Positions 27,672 to 35,880 of a DNA stretch of 64,000 bases are shown here, in pieces. The first letter of the stretch is position 1, and each line of letters opens with the position of its first letter. Both the position numbers and the translations under genes were made by a program. Under the pieces are notes generated by a model, which was given only the letters and a program-made list of their open reading frames with translations, had not been told where the DNA came from and ran no database searches. The DNA comes from an uncultured Burkholderiales bacterium (GTDB lineage Bacteria; Pseudomonadota; Gammaproteobacteria; Burkholderiales; Eutrophovitaceae), in assembly GCA_951812315.1 (NCBI GenBank), contig CATOSA010000035.1, forward strand, positions 60,660-124,659, in the 5' to 3' direction.

Positions 27672-28328
27672 TTGAACGTAATCAAGTCGTTCGTTCCAGG
27701 CATTCCGGTTCCTGTCCTGCGACACGGAGGTGCTACAGCGGGTCCGGCATTGAAAGCGCTATTCGAAAATGAAACTTGTCAAAGCAGCACTGGGATGTTT
27801 GAGAGTGCCGGGCTGATGCTATATCGATTTTATGAAGCAGGGGGTCAATACGATCGTGCGGCCCGGGTTATTGAACGTTTGCTTGCACGCGCACGGGAAA
27901 AGGGCGACGTGTACGACATTGCCATGTTGACCAACAATCTTGGCTACGAATACTTGCTAGTTGGGCATTGGCCGACGGCCGAGCAACATTTCCAAGACGC
28001 ACTCGCACGCTTCAAGCAAATCGATGCGCGCACAGACATCCTGAACTGCCATGCCAATATACTTGAATGCCGCTTTTCCCGATTACGGCCCGAGAAATGG
28101 GATGCGCTGTTGCCGATGCTGAAAACCATAAATCGCGCGCTGGTAAACAGCAGCGATTGGCGGGCGCGCAAAACACTGCGGCTGCTCGCGCGCTATGCGC
28201 AACATCGTGGCCATATGCGCGCCGCGCGCGGCTGGATTCGCCGGGCGATTGCCGCTGCGAAATACCAGCCAACCAGGCTGCGAGAATGGGACGAGGCGTA
28301 CCTCGAGCGACTTGAAGCGCTGCGCTAG
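27672..28328 (+). CDS. TPR-like helical repeat protein downstream of the Pup ligase
   Basis: Up to 218 residues; TTG 27672 is the first possible start, but ATG 27795 (MFESAGLMLYRFYEAGG) is where homology to repeats begins. Helical pairs look like tetratricopeptide repeats: GQYDRAARVIERLLARAREKG, MLTNNLGYEYLLVGHWPTAE with AEQHFQDALARFKQIDA, and GHMRAARGWIRRAIAAAK. It has no signal peptide. Starting 27 bases after the ligase on the same strand, it is probably in the same transcript and could recruit targets or partners, which is inference from position. Confidence 0.7.
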   Translation: MNVIKSFVPGIPVPVLRHGGATAGPALKALFENETCQSSTGMFESAGLMLYRFYEAGGQYDRAARVIERLLARAREKGDVYDIAMLTNNLGYEYLLVGHWPTAEQHFQDALARFKQIDARTDILNCHANILECRFSRLRPEKWDALLPMLKTINRALVNSSDWRARKTLRLLARYAQHRGHMRAARGWIRRAIAAAKYQPTRLREWDEAYLERLEALR

Positions 28329-28348
28329 TTGTCGCAGCCCGCGCTGCG

Positions 28349-30016
28349 CTAATTATTGCGGCCCGCGGCGCCGCGCAGGGTGTTCAGCAACCCGTAGACG
28401 TCATCGGGTAGCTTGTCCCCACGCCAGGCCATCATCAAGTCGGGACGAACGATAGCCAGTTTGCATTGATAAAGCTCCTGCAGTTCGGCGCTGGGCAGAA
28501 GCAGGTGCGTCAGCGGCATGCCTGATTCTTTTGCAGCGCTTAACAGAGGTCCGATATCGCAGTCGCGATCAAATTGGAGGATGGTGTATTCGGTACCAAA
28601 CCGGTGGTCGTAGAGAGCAAGACCTTCCGCGAGCCAGTAGTGAGGTGCACGGTGTCCCGGACGCGCTGTTGGCTCGTAGACGCGCGCATCATCCGGTGTT
28701 TCGGTTGAACCGTCATCAATGATCAACGGCGAATCGTTGTATCGATAACCGAGTAATGTTCCTGCCGATGCAATCAGTTTTTCCTGTTTCTTGAGCTCGA
28801 CCCCCAGTTCTGCCCTGAGTGTTTTGCCTTCGTGCCCATCGTCATCCAGTTCGTCCGCGTACTGCATCGTTGCGTAGAGCTGCTCAAAGCAATCGGCGGC
28901 TTCCGCGGTATTGCGCAAGCCGATTGGGCGACGCTCGGTGTCGTAGCTGTCGAGCAGATCGTCGCCACCCCAACCTGACAGGCAGGCTTTCAGCTTCCAG
29001 GCCAGGTCGATTGCATCTGAAACGCCGGTATTCATTCCAAACCCGCCGGTCGGCGTAAACAGGTGCGCCGCATCGCCGCAAAGAAATACGCGTCCGTCGC
29101 GATACCTGTCTGCGACCAAAGCGTGGGCAGTCCATGGTTGTACGTCTATCACATTGACCGGGATCGGATGGCCAAGCACCGCACGTATTGCGGCAACCGG
29201 GTCGATATCTTCCGGGGAAACGCCGTCAGGAAGAATCAGGTGATAAGTAAACTCCTCGCCGCCATCCCAGTTGAGAATGAAGCCGCGGTAGTCGCGGTGC
29301 AACGGGAAGTAGATGTTCGCGTGTCCGTAGCGGCATTGCTTCGGCAACTCGGCGGCGCGAAAATAAATTGATACAAATCGTGCCAGGCCGGCACGGCCAC
29401 TCAAACCGATGCCAAGTGCTTCGCGAACGGTTGAGCGGCCGCCCTCGCATGCAACCAGGTAACTGCTTCTGATGCGGGTAGCTTTGCCGCTGCGGCGATC
29501 AACAATCTCGGCTTCGACTGCGTTCGTGTCTTGTTTGAACGATTGAAGTTCGCAGTTGAAATGTGTACTTACACCGGGTTGTGCCAACACGAAGTCGAGC
29601 ATGGCCTGTTCAACATGGTTTTGCCCGGTGGTTGTCTTGAGATAAGGCGACCAGTTCTGCGGTGCGCGCGCATCGCTGCCGGGTTGCTGGCCCTGCAAGA
29701 GCTGCTTGTGTCCCGGCAACTCGATGCGGTGCAATTCCCGGCCATTGAGTGACGAGACCCACAAACAGCGGGCTGGCAGATCCGGACCAATGCCGGATTC
29801 AGTAACCTGCCGGTCGATTCCCCAACGCCGAAAGTATTCCATGGTCCGATTGGCAACCGCGTTGGCCCGCGGGTGCGGATTGAGTCCTTCATTGCGCTCG
29901 ACAATGGCGCAATCGATGCCACGCCAACCCAGTTCGGCGGCCAGCGCCAGGCCGACAGAGCCGGCACCGATTATCAGTACCGGAACTTCTGTGGGCATGC
30001 GTGCGTCATCGCGCAT
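28349..30016 (-). CDS. FAD-dependent aromatic monooxygenase (PheA/TfdB/MhpA type)
   Basis: 555 residues from ATG 30016; ATG 29998 (MPTEVPVLIIG) is an equally good start. The Rossmann motif VLIIGAGSVGLALAAELGWRG, the middle DG-like VACEGGRSTVREALGI, and the GD motif VFLCGDAAHLFTPTGGFGMNTG identify a group A flavoprotein hydroxylase. The C-terminal 150 residues form the thioredoxin-like domain of the phenol/resorcinol hydroxylase subgroup. It would hydroxylate a ring substrate with NAD(P)H and O2. The start lies inside the end of the upstream hydrolase gene (11-base overlap), and a NicX-like dioxygenase precedes both, suggesting one ring-degradation operon. Confidence 0.93.
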   Translation of the reverse strand: MRDDARMPTEVPVLIIGAGSVGLALAAELGWRGIDCAIVERNEGLNPHPRANAVANRTMEYFRRWGIDRQVTESGIGPDLPARCLWVSSLNGRELHRIELPGHKQLLQGQQPGSDARAPQNWSPYLKTTTGQNHVEQAMLDFVLAQPGVSTHFNCELQSFKQDTNAVEAEIVDRRSGKATRIRSSYLVACEGGRSTVREALGIGLSGRAGLARFVSIYFRAAELPKQCRYGHANIYFPLHRDYRGFILNWDGGEEFTYHLILPDGVSPEDIDPVAAIRAVLGHPIPVNVIDVQPWTAHALVADRYRDGRVFLCGDAAHLFTPTGGFGMNTGVSDAIDLAWKLKACLSGWGGDDLLDSYDTERRPIGLRNTAEAADCFEQLYATMQYADELDDDGHEGKTLRAELGVELKKQEKLIASAGTLLGYRYNDSPLIIDDGSTETPDDARVYEPTARPGHRAPHYWLAEGLALYDHRFGTEYTILQFDRDCDIGPLLSAAKESGMPLTHLLLPSAELQELYQCKLAIVRPDLMMAWRGDKLPDDVYGLLNTLRGAAGRNN

Positions 30017-30833
30017 CTTGTTCTACATCTCCAAGAAAATCTGCCATTACCTGGTTGAATTGTTCGGGTTGTTCCATATTGCTCAGATGCCCGGCCCGCG
30101 CAATGACGGCCAGTCGCGCGTGTGCAATCCTGGCTTGCATTTCCTCGCCAATTGACACAGGGGTGAGACGGTCATCGGCGCCAAATATCAACTGAACCGG
30201 CACGCGGATTGAATCAAGCGCGGCAGTCCGGTTGTAGCCAATGCTTGCTGCCAGTGTTTTCAGGTACGACTCGACATGTAAGGCTTTAATGCTGGCTCGC
30301 AGTTGGTCGCGAACCTCGGGGGAACAGTCCGGGCTGACCAGGGAACTGATCAGGGCCGGCGCGAGTTCGGCCAGCGTTTTGCCCTCTAGCAGCGGGCGTT
30401 GCCGCAACTCGATGAATTCGGCTTGTTTTTGGGGAGTCAAAGAATGGTCAAATGCGTAGAAGCAATCGCACAGGATCAGGCTGGCAACACGCTGCGGATA
30501 ACGTGCGACGAAATCCAGCAGTATTCGAGCGCCCATGGACAGTCCGACCAGATGTGCCCGTTCAATCTTCTCGTGGTCCATCAAGCGAATCAGGTCATCG
30601 GCGAAGAACTCGAACTCAAGTGCTTCCGGATAGTCTTCAGACTCGCCATAGCCGCGCGCATCCCAGGCAAAACATTGGTAGTCATCCTGAAATCTCACAA
30701 GCTGCGCCATCCAGCTACTGTGATTGCCGCCGATGCCATGCAGGAACATGAGCGGCTTACCCTCGCCGCAGCGCACGTAGGCGATTGCTGGCGGACCGGG
30801 CAGTCTGTATTGAGGCCTTGGGACGCCGTGCAT
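30006..30833 (-). CDS. Alpha/beta hydrolase (possible NicD- or MhpC-like)
   Basis: 275 residues from ATG 30833. The fold signatures are clear: FLHGIGGNHSSWMAQL (oxyanion region), CFAWDARGYGESEDY, the nucleophile elbow GLSMGAR, an acidic residue in IFGADDRLTP, and the catalytic His in ARAGHLSNMEQP. It lies between a NicX-like dioxygenase gene (5 bases upstream) and a flavin monooxygenase (overlapping). N-formylmaleamate deformylase NicD of nicotinate catabolism is such a hydrolase, so a similar ring-fission product hydrolase is a reasonable inference, but C-C hydrolases of meta-cleavage pathways look alike. Confidence 0.9.
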   Translation of the reverse strand: MHGVPRPQYRLPGPPAIAYVRCGEGKPLMFLHGIGGNHSSWMAQLVRFQDDYQCFAWDARGYGESEDYPEALEFEFFADDLIRLMDHEKIERAHLVGLSMGARILLDFVARYPQRVASLILCDCFYAFDHSLTPQKQAEFIELRQRPLLEGKTLAELAPALISSLVSPDCSPEVRDQLRASIKALHVESYLKTLAASIGYNRTAALDSIRVPVQLIFGADDRLTPVSIGEEMQARIAHARLAVIARAGHLSNMEQPEQFNQVMADFLGDVEQDAR

Positions 30834-30838
30834 GCTGG

Positions 30839-31876
30839 CTAGCGGTAGCGCTCCTGCAGACGCCTGTCGAGCAGCACCGGGTCCTCGTCAATCGTGATGC
30901 TGCAATTTCGCATCGGGATGTCGAAATGGCAATTGGTAAAGCGCTCTGCAAACTCGTTCGCGCCGGTGGAAACCATGAAACTTCCCTCAACTGCGCGCAG
31001 TTCAGTACCGTTGCATTGTGACTTGTCGTAGAGGTTCAACGCTTCCCAGGTGGCGTGCGGGTTCAGTCCCCAGCCGACATGAGAAATGGCCGTGGCGAGC
31101 GGATCATTCCAGGCGTCGTAGTAGCTGCGCAACATGCGCGCATCCAGTCCATCGCCGGCAATGTCGACCACCCGATCGTTTTCGATGGTCAACGTGACCT
31201 GGCTTTCAAAGTAGCGTTTGAACGTCAGGTTCACGTCACCGACATCGATGACGACGGTTCCGTTGACGGTATTGGTTAGCGGAAAGCACAGGCACAAACC
31301 TGCCGGCCAGTATGCGACCTTCTCGTCGCCGGTAAGAAATCCGGCGCCACCGCGACACGGTGCGCCGTCGACATTGACAGTAAGATTCGTCCCGGCACGC
31401 GAGCGAACCTGCATGGTGCTGGCAGCTTCCAGACGTTTCAGGGAGTAATCAACCCGCGCACGCAAACCTACGTCAGGCAAGCATCGCTCAAGTATCTCGG
31501 GATGTTCATTGGAGATCATCAGCAAGCGCCCGCCAGCGGCCAGAAATTTCTGCCTTGCGCGGCTATGAAGCAACCCTTCAACAGTGCAGTCGACCAGCAG
31601 GTTGCAATCGCCCAGAGCTGTCATAAGCTCCGGGTAAGCGTCGAAAGCCGTGCTTGCCCCGGTAGATCTTATGGGAACAGTGTTGTTCACAGCGGGGGAG
31701 GGTACGCGCACCAGTGTCGCCCGCGCACCGATGCGCTGCAGCGCAAGTTCGGACAACTCGACAAGATCGGGATTGGAGTCAGTCTCTGCCGCGACAACGC
31801 CCCACTGATCTGCAGAAACGCCGCTGGCCTGAAACGCATGCGCGAAATTCTCGATCCATTTATGCTGTACGGCCAT
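30839..31876 (-). CDS. NicX-like 2,5-dihydroxypyridine 5,6-dioxygenase / M29-type fold protein
   Basis: 345 residues from ATG 31876. It belongs to the small family around NicX, an extradiol-like iron dioxygenase related in fold to M29 aminopeptidases. The C-terminal region has ISHVGWGLNPHATW and CHFDIPMRNCSITID, where His and the HxD pair would be the Fe(II) ligands. The N-terminal part carries AETDSNPDLVELSELAL and LGDCNLLVDCTVEGL. NicX opens the ring of 2,5-dihydroxypyridine to N-formylmaleamate. The adjacent hydrolase and flavin monooxygenase fit this chemistry. An aminopeptidase role is the alternative. Confidence 0.75.
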   Translation of the reverse strand: MAVQHKWIENFAHAFQASGVSADQWGVVAAETDSNPDLVELSELALQRIGARATLVRVPSPAVNNTVPIRSTGASTAFDAYPELMTALGDCNLLVDCTVEGLLHSRARQKFLAAGGRLLMISNEHPEILERCLPDVGLRARVDYSLKRLEAASTMQVRSRAGTNLTVNVDGAPCRGGAGFLTGDEKVAYWPAGLCLCFPLTNTVNGTVVIDVGDVNLTFKRYFESQVTLTIENDRVVDIAGDGLDARMLRSYYDAWNDPLATAISHVGWGLNPHATWEALNLYDKSQCNGTELRAVEGSFMVSTGANEFAERFTNCHFDIPMRNCSITIDEDPVLLDRRLQERYR

Positions 31877-32399
31877 GTCTGTGTGATCCCTCGAGATTAG
31901 CTGTCGATTTCCAAGTGCAAACGGTGGCGACGATTTCGTGCAGGAGTATGTTCAGCGTGAAATCGCGGCTATCTTCAATAACGAGTTCAGGATCCCGCAG
32001 AAATCATCATTAAGGCTTCAGGCAACCCCATTGGCCTCTGCGTTTCCTATCGCTCCCTGACTCAGCCGCCTGTGTTGCGCCGGGCGGTCTGAACCCTAAA
32101 TCAAGAAGCGTTCGGTAGCAAGATCAGCACGACGGTGCGGCACGCAATCGTGCGGGTATTCAGCAAACGTCAGGAAAGGCTCGAGTGACCCGATCCGGCG
32201 TTTGCATAGTCGATGCGCGAGCAAAATGTGCTTGGCAGCACGATGATCTGGAAACAGCACCATGATCGGGAAACAGCGCCAGTAATCGTCCGCGCTATAA
32301 TCAGAACGAAGAATAATCACGCGGCCGTATTTCAATAAACCGGTATCTCAATAAGCCGGTGCTGCATAAACGAACTCGTTACGGGAGGTTACAAAGGTC
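31877..32399. other. Intergenic region, divergent promoters presumed
   Basis: About 520 bases between the NicX-like and dehydrogenase genes. A small imperfect direct repeat (AAACCGGTATCTCAATAAGCCGG) occurs around 32337-32360. No gene or RNA was recognised; GGGAGG at about 32382 is the ribosome site for the next gene. Confidence 0.35.
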
Positions 32400-33452
32400 A
32401 TGCATTGCCATCAGATCGTTGAGTGGGGCAAACCGCTAGAGGTACGCGACTATCCGAACCCCAAGCCCGAGGGAACCGAGGTTCTGGTCAAGGTCGAAGC
32501 GGCTGGTGTGTGTCACAGCGACATTCATATTCGGCAAGGTTTTTTTGACCTTGGCGATGGCGAACGCTCGGTGCTGGAGGAGCGTGGCGCCAAGCTGCCG
32601 ATGACGCTTGGCCACGAGACTGTGGGTGAGGTCGCCGAACTCGGTCCGAAAGCCGATGGTGTAGCTGTAGGTGACAAGCGAATTGTCTTTCCATGGATCG
32701 GCTGCGGCAATTGCGGCTGGTGTAATGCGGGAACCGAGTATTTGTGCAATACACCGAAATTCATCGGCGCCCGGGTCAATGGCGGCTACAGCGACTACGT
32801 CGTCGTGCCGCATCCGCGTTATCTGATTCCCTATGACGGAATCGAGACTAACCTGGCGTGTACTTACGCGTGTTCGGGTATTACTGCCTACTCGGCACTG
32901 CAGAAAATCGGCGACATCAGCGGGGACGACACCATTGTGGTGATCGGTGCCGGCGGTGTCGGCTTCAACGCAGTGCATATTGCGCGTGCGATGTTTGATG
33001 CAAATATCATCGTCGCCGATATTGATCCTGCCAAACGCGATGCGTTACGCGATATGGATCGTGTGACAGTGATTGACAACAGCAAAGCCGACGCTGTGAA
33101 AGAAGTGGTGAGTCTTACCAACGGTGGCGCCAAGGCAACGCTGGATTTTGTCGGTGCGCCGCAAACTTCACAGTTCGGGCTCAGCGTGATGAGCAAGGCT
33201 GGCACTCACGTCGTTATCGGGCTCTACGGCAAGAAACTGCCGATAGCCTTGCCGCTGTTCCCGAGCAAGGAAATCACCATGCGCGGCTCTTACGTCGGCA
33301 ATTTGCAACAGATGCATGAACTGATGGATCTGGTAGGTACCGGCAAGGTCCCTCAGTTGCCAGTCCATCCGCGGCCCCTGGACCAGGCGGAGCAGGCACT
33401 TCGGGATCTCGAAGCAGGAAAAGTCGTCGGCCGTATCGTGCTCAATCCGTAG
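32400..33452 (+). CDS. Zinc-dependent alcohol dehydrogenase (MDR family)
   Basis: 350 residues from ATG 32400 with GGGAGG upstream. Catalytic zinc ligands are seen in AAGVCHSDIHIRQG and TLGHETVGEV; the structural zinc site is complete in CGNCGWCNAGTEYLC. The NAD-binding motif is VIGAGGVGFNAVHIARA, followed by VADIDPAKRDA, where Asp favours NAD over NADP. The substrate is not evident; similarity to medium-chain alcohol and cyclohexenecarbonyl-CoA dehydrogenases is plausible. It is not clearly in an operon; the following region holds a dispersed repeat. Confidence 0.92.
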   Translation: MHCHQIVEWGKPLEVRDYPNPKPEGTEVLVKVEAAGVCHSDIHIRQGFFDLGDGERSVLEERGAKLPMTLGHETVGEVAELGPKADGVAVGDKRIVFPWIGCGNCGWCNAGTEYLCNTPKFIGARVNGGYSDYVVVPHPRYLIPYDGIETNLACTYACSGITAYSALQKIGDISGDDTIVVIGAGGVGFNAVHIARAMFDANIIVADIDPAKRDALRDMDRVTVIDNSKADAVKEVVSLTNGGAKATLDFVGAPQTSQFGLSVMSKAGTHVVIGLYGKKLPIALPLFPSKEITMRGSYVGNLQQMHELMDLVGTGKVPQLPVHPRPLDQAEQALRDLEAGKVVGRIVLNP

Positions 33453-33782
33453 CTGAGCTTGAAGGCATGCTGCGCGAACGTGTCCGCGTTCGCGGGCATG
33501 CCGGGGGTAGCCCGGCGGCTAGTTACTTTCTCTTGCGTGCCCAAGAGAAAGTAACCAAAGAGAAGGGCACCCCACTAAGCCGCCCCTTCGGGGTTCCCTG
33601 TGTTACTCGAAGCGGCAGGCGGCTGCGGAACTCGCGCGCAAAAACTTCGCGCTCAGACAGTCCTCGCCGAAATCCCCTGCCACTCCTGCGTTACTCGGCG
33701 GCTCAGAAGGGGGAAGTACTTCTTAAGTACGTAGGCCGACCTACGTACTGCATGTCTTTCTGTTTATCTGTCGCAGCAACCC
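33453..33782. other. Intergenic region with a dispersed-type hairpin repeat
   Basis: No gene is supported. A frame crossing it (AQEKVTKEKGT and RPFGVPCVTR) resembles spurious proteins often predicted over a repeated intergenic sequence in proteobacteria, so it is not called. Confidence 0.45.
33522..33555. repeat. Perfect 14-bp inverted repeat (intergenic hairpin)
   Basis: GTTACTTTCTCTTG (33522-33535) and CAAGAGAAAGTAAC (33542-33555) are separated by CGTGCC. The arms and the following AAAGAGAAGGGCACCCC stretch resemble a widespread proteobacterial intergenic repeat. There is no T-tract, so it is not a typical terminator. Confidence 0.7.
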
Positions 33783-34181
33783 TCAGGCCGGCGCGAACAT
33801 TGGTAGGGGCGTGCCATCCTCGGCGTTTTGGAACACCAGCTTGACCTTGTCGCCAAGCTTGATTGCATCGGCGTCGCAATCAACAATGTTGGTCATCATT
33901 GACACACCTTCATCGAGCGTGACGTAACCGATCGTATAAGGTACCGGCACACCGCGGCGCATGGTGCTGAAGGTGTAAATCACACCGGTGCCTTTTGCGG
34001 GTACCCAGTCGATCTGGTCTGAATTGCAGTGCGGGCATATCGTGCGCGGATAAAAATGAAATTCATTGCAATCCTTGCACTTGCCGACCAGCAACTTGCC
34101 TTCCTTGCATGCCTCAAAAAAGCGTTCGTTCTCGGGATTGAGAGCCGGCGCCTGGATGATTCGTTCTTGTGCTGTAGTCAT
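33783..34181 (-). CDS. DUF35 zinc-ribbon/OB-fold protein, partner of the thiolase-like protein
   Basis: 132 residues from ATG 34181. The N-terminal zinc ribbon has CKDCNEFHFYPRTICPHC (two CxxC pairs) and the C-terminal OB-fold has GTGVIYTFSTMRRG, PYTIGYVTLDEGVSMMTNI and LGDKVKLVF. DUF35 proteins bind acyl-CoA and form complexes with thiolase-fold partners; ChsH2 is the example in steroid side-chain breakdown. It lies 23 bases downstream of the thiolase-like gene on the same strand, so the pair almost certainly works together. Confidence 0.92.
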   Translation of the reverse strand: MTTAQERIIQAPALNPENERFFEACKEGKLLVGKCKDCNEFHFYPRTICPHCNSDQIDWVPAKGTGVIYTFSTMRRGVPVPYTIGYVTLDEGVSMMTNIVDCDADAIKLGDKVKLVFQNAEDGTPLPMFAPA

Positions 34182-34204
34182 GTCTATGCCTGTTTAGTTT
34201 GCAG

Positions 34205-35371
34205 CTATTCCCGTTCGAGGATTACCGTGCCGCTGGCGTGCCGCGAGCCCAGATTGCCGCCCATCCCTTGCGCCAGCGCCAGCTTGCAATCGGGGACTTG
34301 TACCTTTGGATGCGCTTCGCCGCGTAACTGGCGCACGGCTTCAATCACTTTGGTCATTCCGCCGCGATTGGCAGGGTGGTTATTGCACAGGCCGCCGCCG
34401 TCGGTATTGAACGGCAGTTTGCCCGTGCCGGATATCAAATTGCCATCGGCCACGAACTTGCCGCCTTCACCTTTCTTGCAAAAGCCAAGGTCTTCGAGCT
34501 GCATCAGTACTGTGATCGTGAAACTGTCGTAGATCGACACATACTGGATATCGGCCGGTTTGACGCCGGCTTCTGCAAATGCCGCGGGACCCGAGAATGC
34601 AGCCGCGCAGGTTGTAAGATCGACCTTGCCGCCATTCTGGCCCCTGGGGGCTTCGCCAGCACCCAGAACCTTGACCAGCGGCCGATTCAGTTGCTTCGCC
34701 ACTTCCGGGCGTGCCACGATCAATGCGCCGCCGCCATCGCTGACCACGCAACAATCCAGACGGTGCAGCGGATCAGCGATCATTGGTGAGTTAACCACAT
34801 CTTCAACTGTCACCACATTGCGAAGCATCGCATGCTCGTTGTACTGCGCGTGGTGGGACGCCGCGACCTTGATCCATGCGAGCTGTTCGCTGGTGGTGCC
34901 AAATTCGTGCATGTGGCGGCGCGCGACCATTGCATAGCCGTTGGCGGTGGCCATTCCGTAAGAAAATTCGTAGGCCACATCGGGCGCGGACGCACCGTAA
35001 TTGCGCGCCTGGGTGCCGGAAGAACCTTCCGAGCGCGGCCAGCCGGACAGCGTAATCAACGCAATATTGCATTTGCCAAGCGCAATCGCTTCAGCCGCGT
35101 GTGCCACGTGAACGACGTAAGACGAACCACCGGTTTCCGTAGTATCAACGTGGCGAACCTTGAGACCCATGTAATCCACCATGGATAGCGGTCCCAGGCC
35201 GGGCGCGTCAGTCGCGCAAAAATACCCGTCGATATCGTCTTTGGTCAGACCGGAATCAAGTATTGCACCGCGTGCGCATTCCGCATGGAGTTGCGCAACC
35301 GATTTGTCCGGTGCCTTGCGTGTCGGATGTTCATACGCACCGACGATGTAGGCTTTTCCCTTGATGCTCAT
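34205..35371 (-). CDS. Thiolase-like protein without the usual N-terminal Cys (SCP-x/Ltp2-like)
   Basis: 388 residues; start at ATG 35371 (MSIKGKAYIVGAYEHPTRK), which fits the family better than the 11-residue extension. The thiolase fold is visible, but where true thiolases have a nucleophilic Cys the sequence is ETGGSSYVVHVAHAAEAI. The C-terminal region contains NHPANRGGMTKVIEAV and SDGGGALIVARPE. Together with the adjacent DUF35 protein this resembles the Ltp2-ChsH2 aldolase, which cleaves hydroxyacyl-CoA by retro-aldol rather than thiolysis. The substrate is unknown. A degenerate thiolase with another role is the alternative. Confidence 0.85.
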   Translation of the reverse strand: MSIKGKAYIVGAYEHPTRKAPDKSVAQLHAECARGAILDSGLTKDDIDGYFCATDAPGLGPLSMVDYMGLKVRHVDTTETGGSSYVVHVAHAAEAIALGKCNIALITLSGWPRSEGSSGTQARNYGASAPDVAYEFSYGMATANGYAMVARRHMHEFGTTSEQLAWIKVAASHHAQYNEHAMLRNVVTVEDVVNSPMIADPLHRLDCCVVSDGGGALIVARPEVAKQLNRPLVKVLGAGEAPRGQNGGKVDLTTCAAAFSGPAAFAEAGVKPADIQYVSIYDSFTITVLMQLEDLGFCKKGEGGKFVADGNLISGTGKLPFNTDGGGLCNNHPANRGGMTKVIEAVRQLRGEAHPKVQVPDCKLALAQGMGGNLGSRHASGTVILERE

Positions 35372-35548
35372 GGTTTTTGTTCTCGCTGCTTTCGAATCGA
35401 CCAAGGCAGAACTATAGCAACACTAAGACATGTGTACTTGTGACCCGGCGAAACAGGGTTCTGGATACCGGGACTTTCAACGCGGGATGATTTTGTTTGC
35501 GCTGTTCGGCTTGTTGCCGGGTTGCGCGCAATCGGCTAGCGTGCGGTC

Positions 35549-35779
35549 ATGGCTCATGACACCTCAGTCAAGCCGCGCGTTGTGCACTCGGTAATTGCGC
35601 CGGGCGAATCCTTGTGTGTAGACGTGCTGTGCCACGAGAACGGGCAATACGAGTGGCGATTTTACCGGCGCGACGCTGAAGATCTTCGCGGATGGTTCGA
35701 AATGGAACGTTCGCCACAGTGTTACGCATCTGAGGACGAAGCTCTGGCAGCGGCGCGCGGGCATTTTCACTGGCTGTAG
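35549..35779 (+). CDS. Small conserved-looking hypothetical protein
   Basis: 76 residues from ATG 35549. The composition is protein-like (VCHENGQYEWRFYRRDAEDL, YASEDEALAAARGHFHWL) with a compact alpha/beta pattern, and resembles small DUF1508-type proteins that end in an exDEAlaAA helix. It has no signal peptide or membrane segment. A ribosome site is not obvious. It is transcribed divergently from the thiolase-like gene and precedes the crotonase-like gene by about 100 bases. Confidence 0.55.
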   Translation: MAHDTSVKPRVVHSVIAPGESLCVDVLCHENGQYEWRFYRRDAEDLRGWFEMERSPQCYASEDEALAAARGHFHWL

Positions 35780-35880
35780 GGGGACAGGGCAAGGGTTGCG
35801 CGGAACCAGCCGGACTGGCGTCCCGCCAGTTGTTGTAAAGTCCCGATCTCAATTCTTCTTCTCAGAATGCGAAATCAATA

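Noticed and set aside
33467..33844. Plus-strand frame over the hairpin repeat as a gene
   Set aside because: Its translation is of the type produced over repeated intergenic DNA, has no ribosome site and overlaps the DUF35 gene.
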